From Bacillota bacterium (GTDB lineage: Bacteria > Bacillota > Clostridia > Lachnospirales > Lachnospiraceae), in contig JAEZXP010000255.1 in the NCBI GenBank assembly GCA_023419655.1, positions 1-7,297 of the forward strand: a DNA stretch of 7,297 bases, given 5' to 3'. How positions within the stretch are numbered: the stretch's first letter is position 1; each line of letters starts with the position of its first letter. A program made the translations under genes and the position numbers. Under the pieces are notes generated by a model. It ran no database searches. It saw nothing but the letters and a program-made list of their open reading frames with translations, and was not told the DNA's origin. Of the stretch, positions 6,088-7,297 are shown piece after piece.

Positions 6088-6495
6088 ATGACCATATTAA
6101 ATAACGGTATTGCAAACTCTATGATTTTTTTGTCACAGGAACCTTTATCAGACCGGCTTAAGATGGCTTCATTAAACACCCTGTTGGGAATAGGTATTGT
6201 GTTTGCTGTCTTAATTTTAATTACATTGCTTATCAGCTTATTCAAACTTTTACCGAATAGTAAGGTTAAGAGTGATTATAAGGTGGATTCTGATAAAAAT
6301 GTCTCCCCTGTGGATAATGTAATTGCACAGATTATCAGCAAGGAAGAAGCTGATTTGATAAACGATTATGAGCTGGTAGCAGCAATTACTGCGGCAATTA
6401 CTGCATTTAATTCAGAAAATACGCAGGAAGCTGTTCCGGCAGATGGTTTTGTTGTTCGTTCCATTCGCAAAATTAACAGAAAGAGGAATTTTTAA
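6088..6495 (+). CDS. mmdD: OadG-like small membrane subunit of sodium-pump decarboxylase (delta)
   Basis: This is a 135-residue protein of the OadG/MmdD type, which anchors the carboxyltransferase to the membrane pump and stabilises the complex. One membrane segment lies at about 29-56 (TLLGIGIVFAVLILITLLIS core), followed by a polar linker. The C-terminal signature is ELVAAITAAITAF (95-107) and then DGFVVRSIRKI (119-129), typical of family members that end in a basic tail (NRKRNF). The start is ATG at 6088 with GAAAGG at 6071-6076, 11 bases upstream. A second in-frame ATG at 6121 has no binding site and is less likely. It lies 26 bases after the carboxyltransferase and 51 before the biotin carrier, so it belongs to the same operon. 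The symbol is by position and family; the name oadG would also be used. Confidence 0.83.
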   Translation: MTILNNGIANSMIFLSQEPLSDRLKMASLNTLLGIGIVFAVLILITLLISLFKLLPNSKVKSDYKVDSDKNVSPVDNVIAQIISKEEADLINDYELVAAITAAITAFNSENTQEAVPADGFVVRSIRKINRKRNF

Positions 6496-6546
6496 CAATC
6501 GTATAAGAACGGTTACCCTATCAGACTATAAGGAGGAAGTTATATC

Positions 6547-6942
6547 ATGAAATTTTATACAGTTACTGTTAATGGCAATTCTTATGAAGTATCAGTTGAA
6601 GAAAATAGCGGAGCACCCTCTGTGGCACCTGCTCCTGTAGCTCAAGCTGCTCCCGCACCGGCTCCCAAGGCTCCTGTACAGCAGGCAGCACCAGCACCAG
6701 CTCCTAAGGCAGCTTCCGGTTCTGCAGGCAATATCAAAATCAGCTCCCCGATGCCCGGAAAGATATTATCCTTAAAGGCCAGTGCAGGCCAGGCTGTAAA
6801 GAAGGGTGAGGTAATCCTTATTCTTGAAGCGATGAAGATGGAGAATGAAATTGTTGCTACCGATGACGGTACGGTTGCAAGCATTAATGTAAGTACAGGA
6901 CAGTCCGTGGAAGCAGGAGATTTATTGGCTACTTTAAACTAA
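6547..6942 (+). CDS. mmdC: Biotin carboxyl carrier protein of sodium-pump decarboxylase (gamma)
   Basis: This 131-residue carrier swings biotin between the carboxyltransferase and the membrane pump. Residues 1-18 (MKFYTVTVNGNSYEVSVE) form a short N-terminal strand pair. Residues 22-57 are a flexible Ala-Pro linker, and 61-131 the biotinyl domain. The biotin site is EAMKME at 94-99 with K97, which lies 34 residues from the C-terminus, the normal distance. MPGKI at 69-73 and GTVASINVSTGQSV at 108-121 are the usual flanking turns. The linker holds an exact duplicated decapeptide QAAPAPAPKA at 33-42 and 46-55. A strong AAGGAGG at 6530-6536, 10 bases before ATG, is the best ribosome binding site of the operon, in keeping with a carrier needed in excess. 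The AccB of acetyl-CoA carboxylase is less likely because of the neighbours. A biotin ligase must be encoded elsewhere. Confidence 0.92.
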   Translation: MKFYTVTVNGNSYEVSVEENSGAPSVAPAPVAQAAPAPAPKAPVQQAAPAPAPKAASGSAGNIKISSPMPGKILSLKASAGQAVKKGEVILILEAMKMENEIVATDDGTVASINVSTGQSVEAGDLLATLN

Positions 6943-6951
6943 AAATACGTC

Positions 6952-6970
6952 GGATTTTATTAGTAAATCC
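6952..6970 (+). repeat. Small inverted repeat between mmdC and mmdB
   Basis: GGATTT (6952-6957) and AAATCC (6965-6970) are exact inverted arms with a 7-base loop, lying in the 50-base gap between the carrier and the pump gene. There is no T run after it, so it is not a terminator. It could be an mRNA processing or stability stem that separates the abundance of the carrier and membrane subunits. Confidence 0.35.
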
Positions 6971-6992
6971 CCTTTGAGAGGAAGGGTTGAAA

Positions 6993-7297
6993 ATGGACTA
7001 TTTAATAAATACAATTGGTAATTTATTGGAATCATCAGGATTTAACCAGATAACCTATAAAAATGTTATTATGATTGTCGTTGCCTGTGTTCTTTTATAC
7101 CTGGCAATAAAAAAAGATTATGAACCGCTTTTACTCATCCCCATAGCATTTGGTATGTTATTAGTAAATCTCTTTCCCGGCATCATGGCGATGCCGTCGG
7201 TTAACGCAAACGGAGACACTGTTCCGGGAGGACTTTTGCATTATTTTTATATAGGTGATGAATATGGTATATGGCCGTCTCTTATATTCCTGGGAGT
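6993..7297 (+). CDS. mmdB: Sodium-translocating decarboxylase beta subunit, N-terminal part (3' partial)
   Basis: The first 101 residues of the OadB/MmdB/GcdB family are seen, and the frame is open to the window end. This integral membrane subunit takes carboxybiotin, releases CO2 and exports Na+. Seen in order are a short amphipathic start (MDYLINTIGNLLESSGF), then the first membrane segment NVIMIVVACVLLYLAIKK (24-41). Next come DYEPLLLIPIAFGMLLVNLF (42-61), a loop rich in Gly and Pro, GGLLHYFYIGDEYGIWP (79-95), and LIFLGV at the edge, which begins the next conserved helix. These match the strongly conserved N-terminal blocks of the family. The ATG is preceded by AGAGGAAGGG at 6977-6986. The remaining ~270 residues, including the Na+-binding aspartate region, lie beyond the window. 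Confidence 0.92.
   Translation, partial: MDYLINTIGNLLESSGFNQITYKNVIMIVVACVLLYLAIKKDYEPLLLIPIAFGMLLVNLFPGIMAMPSVNANGDTVPGGLLHYFYIGDEYGIWPSLIFLG

Noticed and set aside
6642..6884. Open frame on the minus strand over the biotin carrier linker
   Set aside because: It is produced by the complement of the Ala-Pro codons and gives a Gly-Ala-rich antisense artefact.

Overview
This is a low-to-moderate GC, Gram-positive window, most likely from a member of the Clostridia and probably Lachnospiraceae-like. The reasons are the smc-ftsY pairing, purine-rich GGAGG-type ribosome binding sites, a Firmicutes-type GAAC-N4-GTTC LexA box in front of recA, a recA-recX pair, and the style of the sodium-pump decarboxylase proteins. 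All genes lie on the + strand and the region is densely packed. No rRNA, tRNA, CRISPR array, insertion sequence or prophage gene is visible.

Layout. (1) Bases 1-2451 are the end of a tight gene string. It holds the C-terminal ATPase tail of the chromosome condensation protein SMC, the signal recognition particle receptor FtsY, and a threonine ammonia-lyase with a C-terminal ACT domain. The lyase ribosome binding site overlaps the ftsY stop. (2) Bases 2452-2752 are a 301-base regulatory region. It contains two good sigma-A-type promoters about 120 bases apart and a LexA operator just after the second -10 box. (3) Bases 2753-4500 carry recA and its modulator recX, separated by a two-tier hairpin with a short T run that looks like a terminator or attenuator. 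(4) Bases 4501-4624 hold a candidate promoter and a perfect AT-rich inverted repeat. (5) From 4625 to the window end is an operon for a biotin-dependent, sodium-translocating acyl-CoA decarboxylase. In order it has carboxyltransferase (alpha), OadG-like small membrane subunit (delta), biotin carrier (gamma) and the start of the membrane pump (beta), the same order as the methylmalonyl-CoA decarboxylase mmd operons. No biotin carboxylase is seen, which fits a decarboxylase rather than a carboxylase.

How they work together. SMC and FtsY are housekeeping genes. RecA and RecX form a DNA repair module under SOS control. The decarboxylase would use the free energy of removing CO2 from an acyl-CoA (methylmalonyl-CoA is the best guess) to export Na+. 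The threonine lyase makes 2-oxobutyrate, a usual precursor of propionyl-CoA, so the two metabolic blocks could meet at propionyl-CoA. That link is inference only.

The least ordinary item is the carboxyltransferase. It is short at the N-terminus and its otherwise strongly conserved substrate and biotin pocket motifs are altered. I see no clearly new system. The regulatory structures around recA/recX and the divergent carboxyltransferase deserve the closest look.
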